DNA of 64,000 nt from Fomitopsis serialis. Taxonomy: Eukaryota; Basidiomycota; Agaricomycetes; Polyporales; Fomitopsidaceae. This document shows, in pieces, positions 32,364-43,289 of this stretch. The position numbers and the translations under genes were made by a program. The DNA lies in contig NW_025955052.1 in the NCBI RefSeq assembly GCF_022376445.1, positions 62,001 through 126,000 on the forward strand, written 5' to 3'. The notes beneath the pieces were generated by a model. That model saw nothing but the letters and a program-made list of their open reading frames with translations. It was not told where the DNA came from and did no database searches. Each line of letters starts with the position of its first letter. Position 1 is the stretch's first letter.

Positions 32364-34693
32364 TCATTTCTTCGAATTTCTCCATCTGTGCATGTGCCAC
32401 TCAGTATACTTCGCGTCGCAAGCAGGTGCGCTCTGCATGAACCACTGAACCTGATCGCTAGGCATGAACGTAGCCGCCTTGACTGGCCACCCCATGTGTC
32501 GTTCCCTCTCTTGCGCCGCTTTGTACATCTCCTCCCGAGAGATACATCCCGTGCTTGTGAGAGATCTTGTGTAAAATGCACGCATCGGCTTCGCTTGTGA
32601 CGCTTGAACAATCCGTCTCTCGGACTCCTCCTTGGACAGGAAGAACTGCGAAAGTTCAGCGACCAGGTTGTCGGGCACGGGTGGCCGGCCTTCGCTCTTG
32701 AGTGCAGCCAGAAAGCCTGGCAGGTCGAAAACTTCGACGGGCGAGCGGTCTTCATCGGTTTGCTCCCCTTCCTTTGTATCTCCGTGTTCCGCGTCATTAC
32801 CAATGGCTCTGTATCTCTTGAAGGCGTACTGGCACTCAGTCGGGGCCAACGTTTCTCCCCATTGGTACATGCATACCCAGCTCTGATGCGAGCCCGGGGC
32901 GAAGGCGTCCAAGCCGAACAGAGGCGCAGCTGCGAGGGATCTCGCGGAGAACGCCTTCCCCCGTTCTCGCGTCGCGCTCAATACCGCCTGAGGTATCACG
33001 TCACCATGAGACGTGAAGAAGTTCGCGGGATTGTGCGCGACGATCCTGGCGAAGTCGAGGAGAGACTGGACTATTCTTGTCGGAGTGAAGACAGGCAAGC
33101 AGCAGCCGTGCATATCGGGTGTCCACCTGTCAGTGGCGCGGTGCCGCGCGGTTGCGAAGGTGAATGCAACGGGCCAGCGCGGCGGCTCGGCCACTTCGAG
33201 CAGGGAAGGGTGCAGGAGGGTGTCGAGATTGTAGAATAGCTTGGGTTCATTCCGTAGCAGATCGAAGAGTTCGGCCTCCTTGATTGACGTACAGCCGATG
33301 AGGACGAGTCGGCGCAGGGTTGGCAAGATCGTGAGTAGCTGCGATATGGTCTCCGATGTGATGCACTCATTGAATGAAAGGTTCAGGGCGCGCACCGCCG
33401 GCTCCTTGCGGGAGGACAGAATCTGGAGAAGCCCATCGGTGGACAGGTGGAAGCCAGATAGATGATCCACGGCTTCGCCTTGCAGTTTATCGAGCGACAG
33501 GGCTTCGAACAAGGAGACTGCGTTGTCCGGGAAAGGATTTTGGCGTCGAAGGTATGAATGGACCTGGTGAGCCTTCTCCGACTGCGACAACAGTCTCTCG
33601 ATGTCGCTCGTGTCGCCACTAGATATAGCCTGCTCCAGTGCGGGTACCAACGATAGCTGGGCCAGGGAGGGAATAAGAGCATCTGACATCCCTTGAGGCT
33701 CTCGGGCGTCCGCAGGTACTTACGACCGTGACGAGGCCCTCTTCGCCTTCAAGTTCCTCCCTACCCTGCTGTAGCCACGCCTCGTCGATCATATCTAGTG
33801 TTACCAGTGGAATGCCGTCCAAGGCATGCAGAAGGCGTCTCGTTTTCTGATCGCTGGGAACATAACCGTAGTAGCGCATATAGCGTTCCGCGTCGACCAT
33901 ACACCCATCTGGCTGAATATGACAATAGGCAGGGGACTCGGGCTCTGTTACGTCTATGACGGTTTGACTACCATCAGTATCTGTAGTGCATTGCGTTCAA
34001 TCTCGTCATGTATGAACTATGCTGGACTGGGACGACTCACTGCGCTCGTCCCAAGGTGAGCAATCAGCTGTTAACACGTCCCAAGCGAATGCCATGCCGC
34101 TCGTGTAGGGGTTTCCCGCTGGGTCCATTTCACCATTGTCTACACACCACGCCATGCCCAGCAACGATGCCGTGAAAGGACACGGGTATTTGGGAAGCTT
34201 GGGCTCCTGGGTCCACCGACCGTGCTTGCCTTGTAATTTCTGGATCTCGGCTCTTACGACCTCCGCGTTCTCCCTCTGCTTGAGCAGAGTGACGAAGCGG
34301 CTTATAGCGGCCGCTGGAAGGTCTTCGTAGCAGTCTTGGTGATGATATGCAGCGATACAACGGTACCTGGGTCGACCGTCCTTGGCGCCGTGAGGTATGA
34401 CTCGGGCGATGAGGAAAGCCTAGTGTCTCTGTCCCATGTTGGCTGGGCGAAAAGTCGGGTAGGAGCGGTCACGGTGTGACTATCAAAGGAAAAGAAAACA
34501 TCAGCGATGCCGGGGCGAGGGTGAGGACGATGGAGACGGTGATCGACCAACTAGTACCTGACTCCTTGTGGCCCTGACTTCCAGATCGGACCTGCGATAG
34601 CCTCGTATGGATCTGCAAGGTCAGGCACGATATTCAAGTTTTAGACCGTTGATGACAAGCCTTATTTGCCGCTATGTATCTAGCTACTGACAT
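32364..34693 (-). CDS. Unrecognised multi-exon protein with a leucine-rich-repeat-like segment
   Basis: I do not recognise the family. From the 5' side: PYEAIAGPIWKSGPQGV, then HTVTAPTRLFAQPTWDRDTR (exon to about 34370), AISRFVTLLKQRENAEVV, FTASLLGMAWCVDNGEMDPA, HIQPDGCMVDAERYMRYYGY, VTLDMIDEAWLQQGREEL. The large last exon from about 33690 carries ALIPSLAQLSLVPALEQAIS. It has LRR-like repeats (VRALNLSFNECITSETISQL, TLRRLVLIGCTSIKEAEL) and a globular C-terminus, ending in HRWRNSKK at 32364. Roughly 750-800 aa, soluble. The first exon is uncertain: an ATG at 34693 (MSVARY...) can be joined by a weak GTCATC donor to the clear CTTGCAG acceptor at 34613. Confidence 0.65.
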
Positions 34694-35249
34694 CCCGTCA
34701 GGAGCCACTATATGATCTCCGCGAGAACGAGCTCGATGTACTGAAAACACCAACGGTTATCTCGTCTCATATAGCGGACAAAATCAAATATAGGCAGTGA
34801 TGAGAAAGGTGACGAGGACGGTGAGCCTGTAAAGCGCCCGGACCTTAATCTCGAGCAGCCGGGGTACAGTTCGCTAGCCACGACAGCATGCGCCATTCAA
34901 CGGACGACGACCGACAAGTGAAACCCACGCGGCGACGAGGTCGGCAGCGTGTCTCGTACCCAACGATCCACTGGCGTCACCTTGCACCATTCCAAGTATC
35001 TACGACCACCACTCCCCGTTCGCAGTCACCACGACCGTGACCCCGAGGCAAACGCCACCGGGCCCACGCCGTTAAAAGTCGGAACAGCACGGACGCTATG
35101 TATCCACTCAGATTGGCGTGATCTTGTTGTATGACACGCCCATTTCGCCGCGACGTGCGAATTTCGAAATATCTGACCGGGGCGAGACATATATGCATAA
35201 GGCCTCAGGTCGGTCTCGGGCGACCGAGGCCTCCGCCAAAACTGGGCGT

Positions 35250-35347
35250 GTGTTAAATTGGGCCTGCGATGGCCTTGTATGGCTCTGCAAGATCAACTTG
35301 AAGTACAATAGATTCATGCAGACCGGTGAACACTCACTTGCTGACAT
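35250..35347 (-). pseudogene. 5' fragment of a paralogue of the LRR-like gene
   Basis: Minus-strand ATG at 35347 (MSA...) followed by a GTGAGT donor, an intron, and a TCTTGCAG acceptor. It then reads KPYKAIAGPI and a stop, matching PYEAIAGPI of the intact gene at about 34590-34612. DNA around the acceptor and exon is about 80% alike between the two sites by eye. Nothing further downstream matches, so it is a truncated relic. Confidence 0.6.
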
Positions 35348-35395
35348 GGAGCTCGCTCGACGGCGACGGAGCCATGTGGAACGCGAGATACACGG

Positions 35396-35441
35396 CCTAT
35401 ATCGCCTCTAAGGTGTCCCCTATATCGCCTCTAAGGTGTCC
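35396..35441. repeat. Perfect tandem duplication of a 23-bp unit
   Basis: Two identical head-to-tail 23-bp units (beginning CCTATATCGCCTC) with no spacer, just upstream of the dead gene fragment on the minus strand. Confidence 0.9.
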
Positions 35442-35617
35442 GTGCGGTACATCGAATGCACGGCGAGCGCCGTAGAACGGAACAATGTTGCAAAGCAGAG
35501 GTTCTGACAACATACGCGTGGATCGCGCTGCATAAACATGGATACTTCTCCAAACCCTATATTTCACTATTGGTGCTCAGCAGCTGCACTGGGAGCAGCG
35601 ACGTACCGGGTCACTCC

Positions 35618-36554
35618 TTATAACATGCTCTGTTTCATATTTGAACGCAGCAAAGATTGCAGGGAAGCCTTAGTACTGTCCTTCTCATCCTTGATAACCG
35701 ATGAGAATGCCTTGAAGTTTGGACGGGACGCATCGGCTGAGCGCGAGAATAAGTGGATGTCATGTCTCTGCCATCTCGAGGCATACGGCGATGCTCAGCA
35801 CAGCAAACTCACCTTGTAGCTGGAACGCAATGCTCTCGCTCGTGGTGATTTGAGCACCCGCTTGTCGCATCCTTTCAAGCGCGATAGGGACCTCTTCCGC
35901 ATTGCAGCTGGATACGCCATCTGCTATGACATGCACGTCGTAGCCGGCTTCCAGAAGGTCGAGTGTTGTCTGCAGTACGCAAACGTGAGACTGCAAACGT
36001 GGTCAATCTCGACGTGACGGTAGAACGCTGACAGACACATGACCCTACTTCTATACCGAAAATCGCGATGGACTTGGATTGACGATCGCTCAAAACATCG
36101 CGGACTTCTGGCGTGAGCATGGTGAAGAGAGACTTCGCGATGGTCCCCAAGTGTAGCTGCCCGAGTGCTGCGAATGCGAGCTCAGGAACAGTGGGCCCAA
36201 GCGCTGTGCTAGACAGTCAGGTGACGGGGATAACCATAGTGCAAGTGGATACATACACCGCGGGTTCTGTTCTGTGACGAGGACCGGAACATCGAGGACC
36301 TACAAATAAATCATCGTTTCATGAACAACTGAAGCTATTTAACTGAGACAGAACTGACTTTCGCCATCTTTAGCATTTTGTTGGCAGTAGCCACGACACT
36401 GTCGAAGCCATGAATAGCAGGTCCTAGAGTACAATCAGAACATTGACAATGCGGAATCGAGGAGATAGCAGCACATACTGAACTTAGCTTGCAAGTCGCA
36501 TACGAAAAACACTGTACGACCAGGAATGACTTTGACCACTCGGGCGACGGACAT
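35618..36554 (-). CDS. Isochorismatase-family cysteine hydrolase (ISOC-like)
   Basis: Cysteine hydrolase of the isochorismatase fold; eukaryotic members act on small amides or are uncharacterised. Start ATG 36554 ([20 protein letters not shown]). The catalytic Asp is in [11 protein letters not shown]. Then come exons with [31 protein letters not shown], a segment [20 protein letters not shown], and KSIAIFGIE spliced to [20 protein letters not shown], which holds the nucleophilic Cys. [20 protein letters not shown] and the last exon ([20 protein letters not shown]) end in MKQSML with TAA at 35618-35620. About 220 aa, normal for the family, apparently intact, soluble. Confidence 0.85.
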
Positions 36555-37360
36555 TTGACCTGGCGTATGTAGGCTTAGTGCTAGGAGCTGAGGTTTTAGG
36601 GAAGGGGAAAGTGGTGCGTGTCAATCGTCGACTTCATATATGAAGGGGAAGTGCTGTACACGAGGTCTTGAACGACTCGGACTCGGACGTCCGCGCGATG
36701 TAGCGATTCCGGTTCGCACAAGCCTTGTCGGGCATCCGTCTTGGCACGCACCTTCCGAGAGACCCGTCTCAAGCTGACGCCGTATATCCCAGACTCGTGA
36801 CCCACGCAAGGTCCACCCGCTCGAAGAATCAGCAGTCCTGTAACGCCGCAACTCGCAACAGCTTGATCGCCTGCGCACCAAAACCACACAGCGAAAACAT
36901 TCAGATAGCTAAGAGGAAAACTTGCATGGACATCATAACCAAGGCATAAAACTTCAAGACAGTGCCAGCTTGCAAAACATCGAACATAGTGGTACAGGGC
37001 GGAAGGCCACGCATCAGATACAGAAAGGTCCATGTCGACCGGGGTTCGCGCCACCGAGGGAGCGTCAAGCTCCAATAAATGACAGGCGAGGGGAAAGACA
37101 TTGAATGACGGGGGGAGGGGGGGAGGGGGGGAACGATGGTTATATGACACAATGAGGACTTTCATAAAGGTAATGGGATGATCGGGGGAATGGGGGTGGG
37201 ATGGAGATGCGAGACGTGACGATCAATAGAAAGCCAGGTGATGCGAGACCATGATCAGCAAGAATCAAACTAGTCCGTGGATGTCCGGGGCAGGAATCAG
37301 AACTGCATATCAAGAAAATTAGCATCCCGTAACCACCGAGAGTTCAACACAATACACACC
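36555..37360. other. Intergenic region with G-tract
   Basis: About 800 bp upstream of the isochorismatase gene and downstream of the coiled-coil gene. The 189-codon minus-strand frame 36596-37165 looks like chance: it has no domain and reads through the C-tract. Contains the G-run cluster at 37110-37131. Confidence 0.4.
37110..37131 (+). other. G-rich tract (G6-A-G7-A-G7)
   Basis: Three long G runs separated by single A bases on the plus strand; with runs this long, an intramolecular G-quadruplex can form by splitting one run. Confidence 0.7.
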
Positions 37361-40300
37361 TCAAGGGCGTGTCATTGCACCTTGCGTCTTCCCACGAGCG
37401 ACAGTGGAGACACTTTGCTGCCGCATGCGACCCTCATCTTCCATCCGGAGCCTCAACTTTTCCAATTGCTTCTCCCTCTGGACGTAGGCCTTGTCTCTTG
37501 GCGGCTTTGCGACCTCGGGCTGAACGGGCTGAGGTGCATTCACGAAGGCCGAGCTCACAGAAGCATCGCTCGGAGAACTCGAATGACTCGTGCTCTCCGG
37601 AATGAAACACAGTGCGGCGGCCGCAGCTGCAGTGGCGGATGCTCTTGAACGTGGTGACCAGGGGAGAGAGGGCATGGGTATGAAATTCGTCAAGGTCTGG
37701 AATGAAAGTCGTGAAGCAAGCGTGGGAGACATGGATATAATGGAGGAGGGGGAAGTTGAGGACTGAGAGGAAGGTGTGGAGGACGGCGCGGAATTAAAGG
37801 GATCCTCAGAGTCGGGGAGGGCATGACCGTTCATGACTGGAGATGCGGAAGGAGCCTTAGTCGTGACAGTGCGGGCTGATCCTGCGGCAGTGTCTACGCG
37901 ACGCGAACTCCGTCAGAAACAATGACTGACATCAGGCTGGGGAGGCGCGTACTGGAAGGGCTCATAACGGGAATGCCGGAGGGCTTGACAGACGCCGGAG
38001 AGGGGCGGTGCGGCTGCGGAATGAAAGACGTAGTCTTGCTTGCGGAAAGAGGCGGGCTCTTGATACGAGGCTGGGGAATAAACGTCGGCGACGCCCCGCC
38101 ACATTTCGCTGGGGGAGTCTGGAACGGGCTCGGAATGTTGGTGTTGCGCGCAGGGAGCACAGGCGACTTCGGAGTACCAGTCGTCTTGGCCGACGCAAGG
38201 CGCGGGATTGATGAGGGCGAGGGGTATGCGTTCGCCGCCCGCGTCTGAGGGAACCTGAAAGAGCTGTCAGCTTCCTCGGCGACAGGCGTCTGCACGGCAG
38301 GCGAAGATTTCTGCGCAGGAGTCGATGGCGCAGGGGTGGGTTCCGGCTCTTGGACAACCTGGAACTCAGGCGGGATCTCGAAGGTGAACTTGATCCCACC
38401 CTCGTCAACTTCGCCGACAAACTCCTCATCAGCATCAGGCTGCACAGCCTCTTCCTCCTCCTCTTCCTCCTCTTCCTCCATGACAATGTCCAGCTCGCGC
38501 TTCGGCGACTCTGGGGTAACCTCAACACCTACATCAGCAGGGATGAAGAAAGGCGGGAAATCGTCGTCCGCCTGCGCCAGAGCCTGCGAGAAGAGCGTCT
38601 TGCCACTCTCGAGCGAGCGCAAGCGGGAATCCATGGGAGGAGAGTTGTCGACATCCTCCAGGCATCCGAAGAAACGGTCAATCTCGTCGACACGGGAAAC
38701 CGTGACGACGGCCCCAGACGTCGGGAAAGTCCAAGTGGTCGAGAGCGATACATGGCGGGAGTGTACTTGCTGCGTGGCACTCGGGGTTGGCAGGGGCGAG
38801 GGCGTCGCTGACGCAGAACGCGTCAACTCAGGGACCTCATCTAGCTGAGGCGCTGGCTCGTTGTCATCCGCCACGGAACCGAAGGAGGACGTGGTCAAGG
38901 AATGGGGGAACACATCATCATCGCCCTCTTCTTCGTCTTCGAACCTCGCGAGCTCGTCCTCCTCCGACATGTTAGACAGCGTCTCCTCATCCTCCTCCGC
39001 AACAGCCTTCAACCCAAAATCGAGCTTGTCCCTCGGGCTGTCCACAGACTCGACGTCGGTGAATGAGCCCTCCGAATCGATCGACTGGAAACCGAGGCCG
39101 CGGCTCCTAGCAAACATCATCGTCCGCGACATAGCCGCAGGGACCTCAAACGCCCGGGGAGTGTTCATAAGGCCAGCATGCTCCAGCTCCCTCTCAATCT
39201 CCTCCCGCTTCTTCCTCTCCTCGTCCAGCTCGCCCTGCAGACGCACACACTCGTTCTGCGCGGTGGACATGCGCTCTAGCTCCGCCTTCAAGCGCTCGAC
39301 CTCCTGCTCCACAACGGTCTTCTCCGTCTTGACCTGCTCTAGCTCTTCGACCGCGCCCTTGGCTTCAGCAGTCTTGGCTTGGAGGGCCTCTTCAAGACCG
39401 GCCCTTTCCACCTCCAGGAGACCAACACGCTGGCGAGCGACCCACGCGTCCCGACGCTCGGCATCGATGCGCTTCGCGTACAGGCTAATCTGCTTCTCGA
39501 GGTCACTCACGCGCATCCGCCAACCATCGACGTCCCTCTTGAGCTCGTCGCGCTCCGCTTTCAGGTCCGCGATCAGCGACAGCATCTCGTCGCTCGGCTC
39601 GCTGCTCACTGTAGACACGGCGGACGAGTCGGAGGCATAGGACACGGGCCGTGAATAGGACCGGCTGCTGCGAGAGGACAGTGCTCGCTCCAAATCCGAG
39701 ATACGCTGCACAAGCGTTGTATGGGCCTGAAAGAGAAAATGCTGTTCACTCGTGGAGAGGGGCCGGGTCGACCGGCTCGCAAGAAAGGACTCCATGTCTT
39801 CCTTTGTGCGCGAGGATGCGCTCGTAGGCGTCATCTCGGGCGTCGGCAGGCCAATCATGGTTTGCGGGGCTGTGTCCGTCGAGCACACGTAGGAGACACT
39901 AGAACGTCGCGATAACTGCGAGTTCCGAAAGGACTGATGGTGCTCCATGTTGAGGTCCAGGTTGAGAGACGGCCGGCGTGCAGGGGCGCCCGACAACGGC
40001 GAAGGCGCCGACGGGAGGTTCAGCGACTGGCGCTTGGAAGCCAAGGTCAGTGAACGGAGGCCAGAACGTGCGCCGGGGCTCGGCGAGGGCGTCGGGGTGG
40101 GGGTGGGGAGATCACCAGTCACGACGCTGCCAATCGCAAGGGAGAGAGGACGCAAATTGAGGCTTGCTGGCCGGTGCCTCACAGGTGCAGGCGACGGCGA
40201 GGTCACGGTAACCTCCACTGAGGATGCCGATATAGGTGCTTGCTCTTCCTCCTCCTCCTCTTCCTCTACCAGCGTGCCCAACTGTTCCTTGGCCGAGGCC

Positions 40301-40844
40301 GAGGCCATGAGCTTGCCAAATGACTCGCGCTTGTTGCCGGTGCCAGGCGGAAATGATGGCTTGCTGGCTTCATAGAACGTCAGCATGAAGTGAATGACTG
40401 ATCAAAACAACACTTACGAAACTCGAACGCACGCATGCTGGGCTCCTTTGCATCGAACTCGGGGATCTCGACCTTCGAGAAGGACCCTACATCGGTCTTG
40501 CCTTCCAATGCCCACAGTGCCCGTCGACGAACAGAGTCTTTGTCGCCGAGGTTGATGTTGTCGTCTGAAACAGATTGCGGGATATGGGGTAGCGAGACAC
40601 CCATCATGTCGGCAGATTCCCTACGAGTCGACACCGAAGAGCGGCGGCGATGATGGGAGCTGCGTTTGGAGGACACCGATGTGCGAGTGGGGGAAGGAGG
40701 CTCATCGGTTGTCGCCACAGATGGCGTAGGGAAAGAAAGGGGGACAGAAACCGACCCATTACGAGAGTGAGAACGTGCGTGACGTGGTTTCGGACCGCTG
40801 TTCTGCGTGGGAGGGGGTGCTCCGCCTAGTCTGAACGAATTCAT
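37361..40844 (-). CDS. Large Ser/Pro-rich, coiled-coil protein of unknown function
   Basis: Start ATG 40844 (MNSFRLGGAPPPTQNS). Exon 1 has basic SR-type stretches (SSKRSSHHRRRSSVSTRR) and a short ordered block RRRALWALEGKTDVGSFSKV. The main exon (about 37895-40386) continues FYEASKPSFPPGTG, low-complexity Ser/Pro/Thr, then a coiled coil of about 160 residues (RISDLERALSSRSS ... ELERMSTAQNECVRLQGELD), acidic runs, and the motif VSRVDEIDRFFGCLEDVDNS. A last exon (MNGHALPDSEDPFNSAP... DKAYVQREKQLEKLRLRMED) ends at 37361. The frame joins if an intron of about 70 nt (phase 0) spans 37845-37940; otherwise the TAG at 37894 would end the protein. About 1,100 aa; perhaps cytoskeletal or polarity-related, by composition only. 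Confidence 0.72.
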
Positions 40845-43289
40845 CTATACATTGAGGTCAGCTGATACATTCAATGGCCGCGCAACGCAAAGAACATCCT
40901 GTCGAACCGAGAAGCATATTCGCCGATCATGACACATGTATAATATTGTGTAATGGACCGCAATGCAACGGGTAGGCGTGCCACACGGCAGCAGACAATG
41001 CTAGAAGGGCATTTCGAGCATTTCGAGACACGTTTCAGGCCTGAGCCCAATTGGTTATATGTGGTGACGGACACGGGTCGCTCGAACATTCGATCAACGT
41101 TCAGATATCCTGGACTCGAAGCAAGTTCGCAAGACCCGACGTCTTTCAGAGGAAGAGATGGCGACCTGTAGCGAGTGTGCGGCGTGCTGGCGCCTGCGCA
41201 CTGCGCGCCCACGCGCCCCAAGTTCAACCCACATCAAGCTCGACCCGACCCGCCCAACCCGACCCTAGCAAGGCTTCCTCCCCTGTTCTCCGAAAAGTCA
41301 CGAAAGACTTTTCACTGTGGATGAACAGAGGAACAGCTTGGAAGAGGGGCTACGCACGAGCTTTCGTATCACTGCGCCACCGTAGTAATGGAACGAGAAC
41401 ATGAGAACATGGCTGATACCCAGTGAAAAGGGGTCAGGCAACCCCCTCGACTTCGAGACACCAGCAATCCTAGATGATGGAGTTCGACACAACAAATGAA
41501 ATGAACACACACCCTCATCTTATCGGCGAGGAAATGAGCCTCCTCTCTGGCTGTGTTGCTGGCGACTGCGGGGTGGTCCATGGTATTCACGTAGAGCGTC
41601 GGGGGCGTAAAAGGAGTGGCTGTTCTTGAACGAACGTAACGAGAAAAGAAAGACAGGACCGAGTGGCTAGGACGCCGTAGTACAGACGGAGAGGGATGAA
41701 GATGGCGAGCAGATGGCGGCCTGGAGAGAGTCGCCCAAATCCAACCAACACAAATAGCGTCGCCCCCGCGGCATCTCCCGATCTTTATGAATGACACGTG
41801 GGCCGCCCCCGTTCCCCGTCGCGTCGCGTCGCGTCAGGACGCCCTCATGCCACCCACCCACAACTTAGTTCGACGCGCGCAAGGACGCGAACTCTCGCTC
41901 ATTCCACGTACAGATTCTCTCATTTGGTTATGCATTGTTGTCGAGGCACCTCTACCGCTACGGCACCGCCAGGCGCAGTGCAGTTCTGCTCGGATAGCCT
42001 CAGAAGGCAAGTCCGCACAGCACCCATACATGCTGGCAGTCAAAGCAAATGCATACCCCCACGGGCCGCACACTCGGATCTACTCGAGTGCCTATCAACT
42101 CAACGTGAATACGGTGAAACGCGAACTCGTCTGTGACGCTGACGCTACCATCCCGAATTGACAGGTGACAAAATGTGCCGTGATGCTATCGGGTACTAGT
42201 CTCAACAGGAGTGCAGGTGAATCAAATGCATGTCAGTGTTATGCACACGCATTGTTGAACCGAAGAGAAGCGAAATCGGCCTTGCACGTTCTACGGCAAA
42301 AGGGTCGTAAGTGGTGATTCTCGAGGTCCTCGCATTGATCCAGCAGGTTGGGAGTCGTTGGCCCGCTCTGGGTCAGACGAACGAGTACTTCCACTGCGAG
42401 TGGAATTGTCGTCCGCCGATACTTGTTGCACACGATACTCGCCGAACATTGCATGAACTAGTGAAGTGTGTTAGACATCCGACATACTCGTACCTAAACT
42501 GACCCAAATAAGTTACCTTACATAGCTGTCAGTGATTCCGGCGGGCACATCATCCGCACCATCTTCCGAGCAAAACCAAGCCGCTGAAATACGTCAAAGT
42601 GCGAACGGTTGTCTTCTACACAGCGGTGCATGACCTCGCATCTAGACCGTCAACGCATCTATAGACTCGAATGCAGGTTGACCTGTTCTTGATGATCGTG
42701 ACCACTGCGGTCATAGTCTCTTAATGTAGCGCAAGACCGCTCAGCATCCGAGATGACCATTAATGGGTTTGACAACAGCCATGCCGTACGCACCGGAGGA
42801 CACAACGCTCTTGACGGGATTGTACGTACTATGTACTGTACGGCGGTCGACCGGCGTGTGCTACGGGTAGTGGGTCTGAGTGTGTTAGTACTAATGGCCT
42901 TGGGCCTTGTCGCAGATCTGCGCTCGTATCAACACTGACAACAGTTCCCCTGAGCCTCGAGTTCCATCGTGCCATTGGTGGTCCTAGTGGGTTGGAGCTG
43001 CATCTGTCTTGTCTCGTTGTGACAGGCTTCGAATACTTCTAACTTCGGGAGCGCAGCCGTCGAAGCGCAAGTCACTAAGACTGGTCCAGCAATAGCAAAC
43101 TGAATCCGAAATCCAAAGTCTAATTATAGCACGATATACACGTATGTAGAAGGATACACCAATACATAGCGAACAACACGAGGGGACTAGCGCGAGGGCC
43201 ATAAGATACACAGGAACGGAAAAGAAAACGACGTTAAATCAAAGTAAGAACGCACATGTCTCAGAAGACGAAATCAGCCACGGCAAGCC
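40845..43289. other. Long intergenic region
   Basis: About 2.4 kb between two minus-strand genes. Apart from the doubtful small gene at 41298-41582 there is nothing I can support. Several frames of about 100 codons overlap on both strands and lack any motif. Confidence 0.4.
41298..41582 (-). CDS. Possible small protein gene
   Basis: ATG at 41582 (MDHPAVASNTAREEAHFLAD...) runs to a GTGTGTG donor after KMR, and a CATCTAG acceptor lies 40-50 bases on. Spliced in phase 0 the protein stops after about a dozen more residues; in another phase it continues to 41298. The start looks like a real N-terminus, but I cannot fix the C-terminus or name a family. Confidence 0.25.

Larger units (their letters stand above)
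34694..35617. other. Intergenic region holding a dead 5' gene fragment and a tandem repeat
   Basis: Apart from the fragment at 35250-35347 and the duplication at 35396-35441, I see no gene. A minus-strand frame at 34708-34896 begins MAHAVVASELYPGC and could be leader or a lost exon, but nothing confirms it. Confidence 0.4.

Noticed and set aside
36596..37165. 189-codon minus-strand frame upstream of the isochorismatase gene
   Set aside because: Composition is unlike neighbouring genes, reads a poly-Pro through the C-tract, and has no domain.
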